From Flavobacterium fryxellicola (GTDB lineage: Bacteria > Bacteroidota > Bacteroidia > Flavobacteriales > Flavobacteriaceae): DNA of 64,000 bases. The notes beneath the pieces were generated by a model. That model searched no databases, was not told the origin of the DNA, and saw only the letters and a program-made list of their open reading frames with translations. The translations under genes were made by a program, and so were the position numbers. Every line of letters starts with the position of its first letter. Position 1 is the first letter of the stretch. Below, in pieces: positions 19,309 through 27,908 of the stretch. The stretch lies in NCBI RefSeq assembly GCF_900143245.1, contig NZ_FRDK01000003.1:62001-126000 (forward strand), read 5' to 3'.

Positions 19309-20745
19309 ATGAAAATAGGAAGTTTTCTCAGTTTAATTACCTTACTATTTTGTTGCTTAATAAGTCAGGCACAAAATAAAAAGTGGACCTTAGAAGAGTG
19401 TGTGCAATATGCTGTGCAGAATAATATATCCATAAAACAGACCGAACTGGATTCTAAAACAGCACTTATTGACAAAAGGGGAGCAATTGGAAATTTTCTG
19501 CCTTCGTTAAATGTTAACGCGTCTCACTCTTGGAATATTGGTTTAAACCAAGATATTACTACAGGTTTACTTCAGAATCAAACCACCCAGTTTACCTCGG
19601 CTGGTGCCAATGTTGGGATAGATATCTATAAAGGTATGCAAAACCAAAATACGCTTCGAAGAGCAAATCTTTCCATAGTAGCTGCTAAATATCAATTGGT
19701 AAAAATGCAGGAAGACATAGCTTTAAATGTAGCGAACGCTTTTTTACAAGTGCTTTTTAACAAAGAGAACCTAAAGGTTCAGAAGCAACAGTTAGGAATT
19801 AATGAAAAACAATATGCTCGTTCTGAAGAATTAGTTAATGCAGGATCGATTCCCCGCGGCGATTTATTTGACATTAAAGCTACCGTAGCGTTGAACAATC
19901 AAAATGTTATAGCTGCCGAAAACGTGTTGCTAATTTCTAAATTGAGTTTAGCCCAGCTATTACAATTAAAAGATTTTGAGAATTTTGATGTGGTAGACGA
20001 TAGTGATGTTAGAGATGAAAATAATATTTTGGCACAAACTCCAAATGCAATTTATGATAAAGCTTTAGAAGGCAGAACTGAATTGAAAATTGCTAGAACC
20101 AACTTGGAAATTGCGGAGAAAAATGTAGCAATTGCAAAGGGCGCTTACCAACCTACTTTACAAGGATTTTATGGCTTTAATTCTAGAGTTGCCTACAGCG
20201 ACAGAGTGACAGGTGTAGCACCTGATACTGCAAATCCTACTTCGATTTTAGGTTTTGTAGAAGGCACAAATCAAAATGTTTTAAGTCCGAATTTCACAAG
20301 AGTGTTGGGAGGTCCGGCACCATTTTTTGATCAATTCAGTAACAATAAAGGACAGTCTTTTGGAGCGCAGTTATCGATTCCAATTTTTAATGGATTTTCT
20401 GTTCGTAATAATGTAGAGCGCGCTAAAGTAAGTTTAGAAAGGTCTAAAATTGCCTTGGAACAACAAGACCTTGATTTGCAGAGAAACGTTTTTACAGCGT
20501 TTGCAGATGCTAAGGGAGCGCTTAATGCATATGAATCATCTGTTGTTGGTCTTGAAGCAAGACAGGTAGCCTATAATTATGCTAAAGAAAAATACGATGT
20601 AGGTTTGATGAATTCCTTCGATTTCAACCAATCGCAAACCTTATTGACCAATGCACAATCTGAAGTCATTAGAACAAAGTACGATTACATTTTTAAAATT
20701 AAAATCTTAGAATTCTATTTTGGAATTCCTCTTATCAAAAACTAA
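19309..20745 (+). CDS. TolC family outer-membrane efflux protein
   Basis: TolC-type trimers form the outer-membrane and periplasmic channel of tripartite efflux or secretion systems. From the ATG at 19309 the product is 478 residues: signal peptide ending SQAQ, WTLEECVQYAVQNN opening helix typical of the family, two duplicated coiled-coil halves (about 30-240 and 250-470). I chose 19309 rather than the in-frame TTG at 19237 because the signal peptide and promoter fit. The periplasmic adaptor gene follows after six bases; the matching inner-membrane pump is not adjacent. Confidence 0.93.
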   Translation: MKIGSFLSLITLLFCCLISQAQNKKWTLEECVQYAVQNNISIKQTELDSKTALIDKRGAIGNFLPSLNVNASHSWNIGLNQDITTGLLQNQTTQFTSAGANVGIDIYKGMQNQNTLRRANLSIVAAKYQLVKMQEDIALNVANAFLQVLFNKENLKVQKQQLGINEKQYARSEELVNAGSIPRGDLFDIKATVALNNQNVIAAENVLLISKLSLAQLLQLKDFENFDVVDDSDVRDENNILAQTPNAIYDKALEGRTELKIARTNLEIAEKNVAIAKGAYQPTLQGFYGFNSRVAYSDRVTGVAPDTANPTSILGFVEGTNQNVLSPNFTRVLGGPAPFFDQFSNNKGQSFGAQLSIPIFNGFSVRNNVERAKVSLERSKIALEQQDLDLQRNVFTAFADAKGALNAYESSVVGLEARQVAYNYAKEKYDVGLMNSFDFNQSQTLLTNAQSEVIRTKYDYIFKIKILEFYFGIPLIKN

Positions 20746-20751
20746 TTTATT

Positions 20752-22059
20752 ATGTCTAAAAAAACAATTTATATCTTAATAGGCGGAGCAGTAGTGATCA
20801 TTGCGGGACTTATAGTACTTTCAAAATCAGGAGTAATCGGTAATAAAGATAAGGGAACCGAAGTAGAAATAGCTCAAGTCATTCCTACAACTATTGTAGA
20901 AACAGTTTCGGCTACGGGGAAAATCCAACCTGAAATTGAAGTGAAAATTTCATCAGAAGTGTCCGGAGAGATTATTTCTTTAAATGTAAAAGAAGGTCAA
21001 GTCGTTAAAAAAGGAGATCTGTTGGTTAAAATAAATCCAGATTTATATACATCAGGTTACAATCGTTCGGTTTCAAATCTATCTGGAACGAGAGCTAATT
21101 TAAGCCAAGCAGATGCCTCTTTCAAGGAATCGAAATCCAATTATGACCGAAATAAAACCTTGTTTGAGAAGGGAATTATTTCAAAAGCAGATTGGGATAA
21201 AGCTGTTGGTTCTTATGAAGTAGCAAAAGCATCAAAGCAAACTGCTTATTATAATGTTCAAAGCGCATCAGCAACGGTAAATGAAGCGAAGGATAACTTG
21301 GGCCGTACCACAATTTATGCACCTGCGGATGGAACTATTTCGATGTTAAACGTAGAGTTAGGTGAGCGAGTTTTGGGAACACAGCAAATGGCAGGAACAG
21401 AGATCATGAGAGTAGCCAATCTAAATAACATGGAAGTTGAAGTAGATGTAAATGAAAATGATATTGTAAAAATTAAAGTAGGAGACGAAGCAAAGGTGGA
21501 AGTGGATGCGTACTTGAAAAAACAATTCAAAGGAATCGTAACTAGTATCTCTAATTCGGCAAGTTCTGCTCTGACAGCTGATCAGGTGACTAATTTTAAA
21601 GTAAAAGTAAGAATTCTTAAAGAGTCCTATGAAGACTTATTAGAAGGAAGACCAGATACATATTCTCCTTTTAGACCGGGTATGACTGCTACTGTAGACA
21701 TCATTACCGACACAAAAAGTAATGTATTGTCAGTGCCAATCAGTTCTGTTGTTATAAAATCTGATACTGCAGCTGTAAAAGAGATTAAAGTAGTTGATCC
21801 AAATGAAGATCAAAAAGGAGCTGCGCCTAAGAGCGATAAAAAGTTCGAGTGTGTTTTTGTGAAAGTTGGTGATAAAGCTAAAATCAGAATCATTAAAACC
21901 GGAATTCAAGACGATACAAATATCGAAGTTTTGGCTGGTCTTAAAAAAGGAGACGTGGTTATTACAGGCCCTTATTCAACGGTTACTAAGGATTTGAACT
22001 CGGGGGATAAAGTGGCATTATTAGGTGACAAAGATAAAAAAGGCGAAAGTAAAAAATAA
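20752..22059 (+). CDS. Efflux periplasmic adaptor (membrane fusion protein, MacA/HlyD type)
   Basis: 435 residues: N-terminal membrane anchor (about 5-25), barrel-sandwich halves around VSATGKIQPEIEVKISSEVSGEII and GRTTIYAPADGTISML flanking an alpha-hairpin (about 105-180), a beta-barrel domain and a C-terminal membrane-proximal domain. These are the marks of an RND/MacA-type adaptor bridging TolC to an inner-membrane pump. It is co-transcribed with the upstream TolC gene. The C-terminus is lysine-rich. In relatives a MacB-type ABC transporter often accompanies this pair; here tsaB follows instead, so the pump partner is encoded elsewhere. Confidence 0.92.
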   Translation: MSKKTIYILIGGAVVIIAGLIVLSKSGVIGNKDKGTEVEIAQVIPTTIVETVSATGKIQPEIEVKISSEVSGEIISLNVKEGQVVKKGDLLVKINPDLYTSGYNRSVSNLSGTRANLSQADASFKESKSNYDRNKTLFEKGIISKADWDKAVGSYEVAKASKQTAYYNVQSASATVNEAKDNLGRTTIYAPADGTISMLNVELGERVLGTQQMAGTEIMRVANLNNMEVEVDVNENDIVKIKVGDEAKVEVDAYLKKQFKGIVTSISNSASSALTADQVTNFKVKVRILKESYEDLLEGRPDTYSPFRPGMTATVDIITDTKSNVLSVPISSVVIKSDTAAVKEIKVVDPNEDQKGAAPKSDKKFECVFVKVGDKAKIRIIKTGIQDDTNIEVLAGLKKGDVVITGPYSTVTKDLNSGDKVALLGDKDKKGESKK

Positions 22060-22080
22060 GCCGTAGCATTAATAATTTTG

Positions 22081-22122
22081 AAATCACAATCATAAAATAT
22101 AATTTTGTGATTGTGATTTTTA
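22081..22122 (+). terminator. Terminator after the TolC/adaptor operon
   Basis: A 17-base, AT-rich perfect or near-perfect stem (22082-22098 with 22102-22118) followed by a short T run, 22 bases after the adaptor stop. Confidence 0.8.
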
Positions 22123-22142
22123 ATTTTAAATAAGAACTGGTA

Positions 22143-22814
22143 TTGGGCTATATATTAAACATTGAGACTGCAACAAAGAACTGTTCTGTTGCTCTTGCTA
22201 AAGAAGGGAAAACGATTTTTTATAAGGAAATTGCTGAAGAAGGGTATTCACATGCAGAACGGCTCCATGTATTTATTGAACAAATAATTAAAGAAGCAGG
22301 GATTACATTGAAAGATCTTTCTGCTATAGCCGTAAGTCAAGGTCCTGGTTCCTACACGGGATTGAGGATTGGAGTTTCAGCAGCAAAAGGACTCTGCTAT
22401 GCCTTAGATATTCCACTACTTGCTGTGGATACTTTGCAAGCATTGGCTTCACAAGTGACAATTTCTAATGGATTAATTATCCCAATGATTGATGCAAGAA
22501 GAATGGAGGTATATAGCGCCATCTTTACACCGAATTTTGAAATAAAACGAGAAGTTCTCGCTGAAATTATTACTGAAAATTCCTTTGACGATTTAGAGGA
22601 AACACTCTATTTTGTGGGAGACAGTGCTGAAAAATGCAAATTGGTTTTAACGAAAGGAAATTGTGTTTTTCTAGAGGATATAAAATATCCTTCTGCTCAA
22701 GAAATGAGTGCATTGAGTTATGCAAAATTCAAAATAAACGACACCGTGGACGTCGCTTATTTTGAACCGTATTATCTGAAGGATTTTTTGGTTACTGCTC
22801 CTAAGAAACAATAG
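22143..22814 (+). CDS. tsaB: tRNA threonylcarbamoyladenosine biosynthesis protein TsaB
   Basis: TsaB is the non-catalytic scaffold that, with TsaD and TsaE, installs threonylcarbamoyl on A37 of ANN-decoding tRNAs. 223 residues, ASKHA fold; the N-terminal ILNIETATKNCSVAL strand-turn and the SQGPGSYTGLRIGVSAAKGL segment (about 62-82) are diagnostic. The start is TTG at 22143: no ATG is available before the conserved N-terminal motif. The adaptor terminator lies just upstream, leaving only about 20 bases for a leader, so its transcription may depend on read-through or a promoter inside the stem region. Confidence 0.93.
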   Translation: MGYILNIETATKNCSVALAKEGKTIFYKEIAEEGYSHAERLHVFIEQIIKEAGITLKDLSAIAVSQGPGSYTGLRIGVSAAKGLCYALDIPLLAVDTLQALASQVTISNGLIIPMIDARRMEVYSAIFTPNFEIKREVLAEIITENSFDDLEETLYFVGDSAEKCKLVLTKGNCVFLEDIKYPSAQEMSALSYAKFKINDTVDVAYFEPYYLKDFLVTAPKKQ

Positions 22815-22844
22815 ATCTACTATTACAGGCTATTTTTAATTGTG

Positions 22845-23690
22845 CTATTGGGGGTCAACTGCACTACTGGTTTTGGTAGACGATTCCTTCACAAACGGTT
22901 GGAAACAAATACCTGCTGCATCAAAAGCTTGTTTGCAATTTTCTAAAGTGTCTGAGTAAACATCCCAAAAGTCTTCATTTGTAGCCCAAGGCCTCACCGC
23001 TAGCTGTATGCCGCTATCTGTTAAGCCTTTTATGGATACTTGGGCAGCTGGTGTTTGTAGTATTTTGGGATTATTGTTTAGAACGGATGTTATTATATCT
23101 TTTGCCTTTCTAATATCGGTGTCATAGGAAATGGCTATGGTTAAATCTGCTCTTCGTGTGTTTTGAAGAGAGTAGTTGATGATGTTTCCATTAGACAATG
23201 ATCCGTTGGGTATAAAAATGGTTTGATTATTAAAAGTGATTAGTTTGGTTACAAATATTTGTATTTCACAGACGGTTCCAATTACTCCTTGTGCTTCAAT
23301 CGTATTTCCAACCTTAAACGGTTTGAAAAGTATAATCAACATTCCCCCTGCAAAATTGGATAAAGAACCTTGAAGTGATAAACCTACTGCAAGTCCCATG
23401 GCACCAAGAATAGCTACAAAAGAAGAAGTTTCAATCCCTAACTTTGAGATAAACGAAACAAACAAGATGACTCTTAATACCCAAAGCAAGATGTCTGCTA
23501 AGAATTTAGTTAATGTCGGTTCTAGGTTTCTTTTGACCATTAATCTTCTGATGAATCTATTAATGAGTCGGATGATATAGAGTCCTGCAAATAAAATAAG
23601 AAACGCAGAAATTAATTTTGGAGAATAATCAACTAATACTTTTATAAAAGTGTTGGCGTAATCTGTAAGTTCCTTCGGATTTAAATTCAT
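22845..23690 (-). CDS. Small-conductance mechanosensitive channel (MscS family)
   Basis: MscS channels open under membrane tension to release solutes during hypo-osmotic shock. 281 residues, minimal MscS layout: three helices (about 18-42, 63-83 and the pore helix 90-118 with the Gly/Ala-rich GAMGLAVGLSLQGSLSNFAGG), then the beta domain (FKVGNTIEAQGVIGTVCEI) and the C-terminal alpha/beta domain. It is transcribed from its own start; the terminator of the upstream repeat-protein gene lies between the two. Confidence 0.94.
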   Translation of the reverse strand: MNLNPKELTDYANTFIKVLVDYSPKLISAFLILFAGLYIIRLINRFIRRLMVKRNLEPTLTKFLADILLWVLRVILFVSFISKLGIETSSFVAILGAMGLAVGLSLQGSLSNFAGGMLIILFKPFKVGNTIEAQGVIGTVCEIQIFVTKLITFNNQTIFIPNGSLSNGNIINYSLQNTRRADLTIAISYDTDIRKAKDIITSVLNNNPKILQTPAAQVSIKGLTDSGIQLAVRPWATNEDFWDVYSDTLENCKQAFDAAGICFQPFVKESSTKTSSAVDPQ

Positions 23691-23701
23691 TATTATTTAA
23701 A

Positions 23702-23728
23702 TAAAAAACCTTCTCAAAGGAGAAGGTT
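23702..23728 (-). terminator. Terminator of the helical-repeat protein gene
   Basis: On the minus strand an eight-base stem AACCTTCT/AGAAGGTT (23707-23714 with 23721-23728) is followed by a T run, 44 bases beyond the stop at 23772. Confidence 0.8.
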
Positions 23729-23771
23729 AAGTTTGAATAGCAAAAATACAAATAAATTATTTTTTAATAAA

Positions 23772-24608
23772 TTAATCTGCGTCTTCTTCTATTTTATTTA
23801 TAACTTTTGCGGTAATTGTTTTTGCTTGATCATCGGAATCTTCCACAAAAATGCTAGTTTTTTCAACACTTTTTTCAACAATGTCTGAAATAGTTATTTT
23901 AGTAGTATCAATTAAGTCTTCTGCTTTTTGAATAGTTGGATCCGTTTTTTCTTCTACGGTGTCCAAAGTATCTGAAAAACTCGTTTTGAGGTCGTTGGAT
24001 CGGTCTTCTGCTTTCATACCTATTGTTTCCGTTTTTTCTGTTCCTATTTCTATAGTATTGGATAAAGCAGTTTTGGCTTCACTGCATAGATTTTCTACTT
24101 TATCTGTTGTCAATTCTGCCGTTTCTTTTAAGGTGTCTTCCGCAGTTCCTAATGCATTACTTGCTTTGTTTGAATAGTCACCCATAGTTTCTTTATCCTG
24201 AGTGGCAAAATTTTCTACTTTCTCGGCAATTGGAGTAGTTGTTTCTTTTACTTTTTTTAGGGTATCTTCAGCAAAATTCTCTGCTTTTTCAAAATAAGGC
24301 GTTGCTGTTTCCTTTACTTTTCCAAATGTTTCCTCTGCAAAATTTTCTGCTTTGTCAAGATAAGGTGCAGCTGAGTCCTTTACTTTTTCAAATGTTTCCT
24401 CCGCGAAATTTTCAGCTTTTTCAAGGTAAGGGGTTGCTGTTTCTTTAACTTTTTCAAATGTTTCCTCTGCAAAATTTTCTACTTTTTCCAGGTAAGGTGC
24501 TGTTGTTTCTTTGGCTTGTTCAAAAGCAGTATCTGCTTTTTCTGCTAACTGGCTAGCAGTTTCTTTGGCTGAGCCAAATAATTTATTCAAAAATGAAGAT
24601 AGTCCCAT
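23772..24608 (-). CDS. Amphipathic helical repeat protein with five 22-residue repeats
   Basis: 278 residues, no signal peptide, almost entirely predicted amphipathic helix. Residues about 30-139 are five tandem 22-residue units of the type KVKETATPYLEKAENFAEET; the second half continues with weaker 11-residue periodicity (KVENLCSEAKTALSNT, TEKTETIGMKAEDRSND). The 11/22 periodicity with Ala, Glu, Lys and Thr resembles LEA group 3, apolipoprotein or YtxH-like stress proteins. A role in membrane or desiccation/osmotic protection is inferred, supported only weakly by the MscS gene next to it. The function is not known. The repeats are also visible at DNA level with a 66-base period. Confidence 0.8.
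   Translation of the reverse strand: MGLSSFLNKLFGSAKETASQLAEKADTAFEQAKETTAPYLEKVENFAEETFEKVKETATPYLEKAENFAEETFEKVKDSAAPYLDKAENFAEETFGKVKETATPYFEKAENFAEDTLKKVKETTTPIAEKVENFATQDKETMGDYSNKASNALGTAEDTLKETAELTTDKVENLCSEAKTALSNTIEIGTEKTETIGMKAEDRSNDLKTSFSDTLDTVEEKTDPTIQKAEDLIDTTKITISDIVEKSVEKTSIFVEDSDDQAKTITAKVINKIEEDAD
24160..24521 (-). repeat. 66-base tandem repeat inside the helical protein gene
   Basis: About five units with a 66-base period encode the 22-residue helix repeat. Units differ by scattered substitutions. The central three are most alike, as expected of unequal exchange within the array. Confidence 0.8.
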
Positions 24609-24705
24609 ATTATTTTTATTTAATTTGCCTTACAATAGTAGTCATTTTTTTTTAAGATTTCCTACTGGGAACATTAATAATTTGTTTATAATCAGTAATT
24701 TGTGG

Positions 24706-24713
24706 CAAAAGTA
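24706..24713 (-). promoter_or_regulatory. Candidate -7 box for the helical-repeat protein gene
   Basis: TACTTTTG on the minus strand, matching TAnnTTTG, with a TTTG 22 bases further upstream. Confidence 0.45.
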
Positions 24714-24935
24714 TTTTGTTTTGCTTCAGATAAAACAAAATTTTGGGTTTTAGCAGCAGCTCTTTAAAAAGTGACGCGTTGCTTTTTTATTGTCCAACAA
24801 ACCAGTCTTTATAATTTTGGGGCTTTATGTGGTTTTTTCCTATCTAAAGCTGCTTTTTAAGAAATAAGGAAATTATTCTCTAAGCTCTAAATAATAAAGG
24901 GCAACCATACAACCGAAGGGTTCAAGTTGTAACAA

Positions 24936-24965
24936 ATAAAAAAAGCGTTTCTAATGAAACGCTTT
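24936..24965 (-). terminator. Terminator of the dodecin gene
   Basis: Nine-base stem AAAGCGTTT/AAACGCTTT (24942-24950 with 24957-24965) followed on the minus strand by a T run, 21 bases beyond the dodecin stop. Confidence 0.85.
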
Positions 24966-24985
24966 GGTTTAGTTTTCGTAATAAT

Positions 24986-25186
24986 CTATTCAAGTTCGAA
25001 AGTTAATTTTAAGTTGACTCTAAATTCCGTTACAGCTCCATTATTGACCACTGCACTTTGTTCTCGAACATAGACCGAACGAATGTGTTTTACTGATTTT
25101 GCGGCTTTAGCAACTCCTTTACGAGTGGCATCTTCCCAACTGATTTCTGAGTTTGAAAGTACTTCTATTACTTTTAATATTGACAT
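24986..25186 (-). CDS. Dodecin family flavin-binding protein
   Basis: 66 residues, the full size of dodecin. The pattern KVIEVLSNSEISWEDATRKGVAKAAKSV then a strand ending VNLKLTFELE is characteristic. Dodecins form hollow dodecamers that store flavin or coenzyme A; the conserved Trp in SWEDA stacks on the isoalloxazine ring. It is monocistronic with its own terminator. Confidence 0.93.
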   Translation of the reverse strand: MSILKVIEVLSNSEISWEDATRKGVAKAAKSVKHIRSVYVREQSAVVNNGAVTEFRVNLKLTFELE

Positions 25187-25297
25187 GATTTCTAGGTATT
25201 TAGTGAAGCATAAATTTACCTATTTTTTTTGGATCCAATCTTTAAAAGAGAATTTATTTTTTATAACTAGCAATAAAACAGTAGTTTATGAGATTAA

Positions 25298-26197
25298 TTA
25301 GGCATTTATAGCTTCAACTCTGATGCTTTCGTCGTTTAACATGCTTTTCAGCATATTTTCGATGCCACTTTTTAACGTGAATGTGGATGATGGACAACCA
25401 CTACAAGCGCCTTGCAAAATCACTTTTACAGTTTTGTCATTTTCATTGTACGAATCAAAAGCAATGTTTCCACCGTCAGCTTGCACAGCAGGTTTTACAT
25501 ATTCTTCTAGGATGTTGATGATTTGTTGCGAGGTAACATCTAGATTGTCAAATTCTTTTGCTTTTATAGTTTCCTCTGCGGTTGCGGTCGCAACATAATT
25601 TTCATCTAAAACAGTTCCACCATTTTCGATATATTGTTTAATGAAGCTTCGTAATTCTAAGGTTATTTCCTGCCATTCATTGATTTCGTACTTCGTCACC
25701 GAGATGTAATTTTCATCAATGAATATTTCTTTTACATAAGGGAATTTGAACAGTTCTTTAGCTAAAGGCGAAGCAGCAGTTTGATCAATGTTTTTGAATT
25801 CAATGGCGTTTTTAGTTAACATTCTGCTAACTACAAATTTTAATGCGGATGGGTTTGGCGTTGTCTCACCGTATACTGTAACGGGTTGCTTTTTAGTTTT
25901 ATTTTCATCTATGGTAATGATTGTTCCGCCCTCGGTGACAAATTTTTCCATTTGCTCGGCCACGGCTTCTTTAACATCTTCCCATTCAACGATATTGTAT
26001 TTTTCTATTGCGATAAAATTACCAGAAATATAAATCGTTTTCACAAATGGCAAATAAAATAGTTGTTGTGCTAGTGGAGACGTTTTTGCTTCGTCAATAT
26101 TCTTGAACTCGAAGCTTTCATTTTCAGTGATAAAATCTTGAAATTCAAACTTTAATATCGTTGGGTTTTGTGTTTCTTTTATAGTAACTTTGTTCAT
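25298..26197 (-). CDS. NifU/Nfu-type iron-sulfur cluster carrier with duplicated N-domain
   Basis: 299 residues. Two Nfu N-terminal domains in tandem (about 10-90 and 108-190; each with the PTILKFEFQ or PSALKFVVS opening and an ASPLAKELF or TSPLAQQLF segment) precede a C-terminal NifU domain with the cluster-binding pair C265 and C268 in GACSGCPSS. Nfu proteins carry 4Fe-4S clusters to apo-enzymes in the cytosol. The doubled N-domain is common in Bacteroidetes. Confidence 0.93.
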   Translation of the reverse strand: MNKVTIKETQNPTILKFEFQDFITENESFEFKNIDEAKTSPLAQQLFYLPFVKTIYISGNFIAIEKYNIVEWEDVKEAVAEQMEKFVTEGGTIITIDENKTKKQPVTVYGETTPNPSALKFVVSRMLTKNAIEFKNIDQTAASPLAKELFKFPYVKEIFIDENYISVTKYEINEWQEITLELRSFIKQYIENGGTVLDENYVATATAEETIKAKEFDNLDVTSQQIINILEEYVKPAVQADGGNIAFDSYNENDKTVKVILQGACSGCPSSTFTLKSGIENMLKSMLNDESIRVEAINA

Positions 26198-26214
26198 GGC
26201 TTTTGAAATTTTTA

Positions 26215-26222
26215 CAAATTTA
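26215..26222 (-). promoter_or_regulatory. Candidate -7 box for the NifU-type gene
   Basis: TAAATTTG on the minus strand, 17 bases before the ATG at 26197. Confidence 0.4.
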
Positions 26223-26368
26223 GTAAAGTTATTTTCTACGAATAACTATATTTGATTTTTTAATGAATAAATTAACTTTAGTTTAATTTGAGATAAGGCA
26301 TTTGATCGTTTTTATTACAAAACTTTATATTGATTTAGAAATTATTCATTTTACTAAAAAGTATTTCA

Positions 26369-27367
26369 ATGTATCATAAAATTAGAATTTTAGCTGCCCT
26401 ATTCTTTATATCTCATTATTCTTTTTCACAAGAAGGAATTCCGGTTTATTCTGATTATTTGTCAGATAACTATTATTTGATACATCCATCTATGGCTGGA
26501 GCCGCAAATTGCGCTAAAATTAGGCTAACGGGTCGCAAGCAGTGGTTTGATCAGGAAGATGCTCCAGAACTGCAAACCCTTAGTTTTAATGGAAGGGTAG
26601 GAGAAAACGCAGGAGCAGGTGTTATTCTTTTTAATGATAAAAACGGATATCATTCCCAAAAAGGAATTAAATTCACCTACGCGTATCATTTAATGTTTTC
26701 CAGAGATGAAATTGATTTGAATCAATTGTCATTTGGTATCAGCGCAGGTTTTATTCAAAGTCAGCTCGACGAAACTGAGTTCAGGCAATCCGGTGATTTT
26801 GATCCAATTATTGATGGAACTATAGTGCAGAAAGATGCTTATTTTAATGTTGATGTTGGTGCTTCTTATAATTTTTTAGATTTTTATGCACATGCTACAG
26901 TAAAAAATGCAATAGAGACTAGAAGAGATATTTACACAGAATATGAAAGTGATAATTTAAGAAAATATTTGTTGAGTGCAGGATATATCTTTGGTGATCG
27001 TGATCGAATATTATGGGAACCGTCTCTTTTATTTCAAATGGTAGAAAAAACTAGAGAAAAGGCGATTGATATCAATTTGAAAGCATACAAAAATCTAGAT
27101 TTTGGAAGAGTTTGGGCTGGATTGTCTTACCGAAGAAGTTTTGATGGTGCCGAATTTATGGTTGGAAATACAATTTCTAATCAAAAATTGCAATATATTA
27201 CACCTATCGTAGGAGTTAATTTTGATAAGTTTATGTTTGCTTATACCTATTCTCAATTGTCTGGAGCCGTTAAGTTTGATAACGGTGGTTATCACCAAAT
27301 CACTTTAGGAATCGATTTATTTTGCAGACCCGTAAAATACGATTGTAACTGTCCAGCCATTAATTAA
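26369..27367 (+). CDS. PorP/SprF family type IX secretion-associated outer-membrane protein
   Basis: 332 residues with a signal peptide (ending near SFSQEG) and the PorP/SprF opening: VYSDYLSDNYYLIHPSMAGA, then beta-strand repeats ending in an aromatic-rich region. PorP/SprF proteins assist T9SS export or surface anchoring of specific adhesins. There is no giant adhesin gene beside it, so this is an orphan paralogue. It precedes the carbonic anhydrase gene by 13 bases, though a shared function is unlikely. Confidence 0.9.
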   Translation: MYHKIRILAALFFISHYSFSQEGIPVYSDYLSDNYYLIHPSMAGAANCAKIRLTGRKQWFDQEDAPELQTLSFNGRVGENAGAGVILFNDKNGYHSQKGIKFTYAYHLMFSRDEIDLNQLSFGISAGFIQSQLDETEFRQSGDFDPIIDGTIVQKDAYFNVDVGASYNFLDFYAHATVKNAIETRRDIYTEYESDNLRKYLLSAGYIFGDRDRILWEPSLLFQMVEKTREKAIDINLKAYKNLDFGRVWAGLSYRRSFDGAEFMVGNTISNQKLQYITPIVGVNFDKFMFAYTYSQLSGAVKFDNGGYHQITLGIDLFCRPVKYDCNCPAIN

Positions 27368-27380
27368 TTCAAATTTCATT

Positions 27381-27899
27381 ATGCTTATTAAATCTGTAAA
27401 CGGCAAATCGCCCGCTATTCCTGAGGATTGTTATGTAGCCGAAAATGCAACTATTGTAGGTGATGTTACCTTTGGATCAAATTGTAGTGTTTGGTTCAAT
27501 GCAGTTATAAGAGGTGATGTTAACTTTATCAAAATTGGGAATAAAGTAAACATACAAGATGGAGCCATCATTCACTGTACCTATAAAAAACATCCAACGG
27601 TAATCGGCAATAATGTTTCTATTGGACATAATGCAATAGTGCACGGTTGTATGGTCCATGACAATGTATTGATAGGCATGGGAGCTATTGTAATGGACAA
27701 CTGTGTGATTGAAAGTAATTCTATCGTTGCAGCAGGAGCTGTGATAACACAAAACACAGTGGTAGGAGCAGGCTCCATCTGGGCTGGTATTCCTGCAAAA
27801 AAAGTAAAAGACATCGATCAATCTGACTTTGCAGGAGAAATCGAACGCATTTCCAATAATTATGTAATGTATTCCAATTGGTTTAAGGAGGAAGAATAA
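27381..27899 (+). CDS. Gamma-class carbonic anhydrase family protein
   Basis: 172 residues of left-handed beta-helix hexapeptide repeats. The three zinc histidines expected of gamma carbonic anhydrases are present: H65 (GAIIH), H83 (SIGHNA) and H88 (IVHGC). It is a trimeric cytosolic enzyme or carnitine-type acyl transferase relative (YrdA/PaaY group). It reads from just after the PorP/SprF gene and converges on murI. Confidence 0.92.
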   Translation: MLIKSVNGKSPAIPEDCYVAENATIVGDVTFGSNCSVWFNAVIRGDVNFIKIGNKVNIQDGAIIHCTYKKHPTVIGNNVSIGHNAIVHGCMVHDNVLIGMGAIVMDNCVIESNSIVAAGAVITQNTVVGAGSIWAGIPAKKVKDIDQSDFAGEIERISNNYVMYSNWFKEEE

Positions 27900-27908
27900 C
27901 TAAACTCG

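Larger units (their letters stand above)
24609..24985. other. Intergenic gap of 377 bases between the dodecin and helical-repeat genes
   Basis: AT-rich and without a credible ORF. It holds a minus-strand promoter box (TACTTTTG, bases 24706-24713 read in reverse, with CAAA on the plus strand at 24736 as a possible -33 box) about 100 bases before the helical-repeat gene, and the dodecin terminator at its right end. Nothing else was recognised. Confidence 0.6.

Noticed and set aside
27477..27821. Minus-strand 114-codon frame
   Set aside because: Shadow of the gamma carbonic anhydrase gene with its three zinc histidines.
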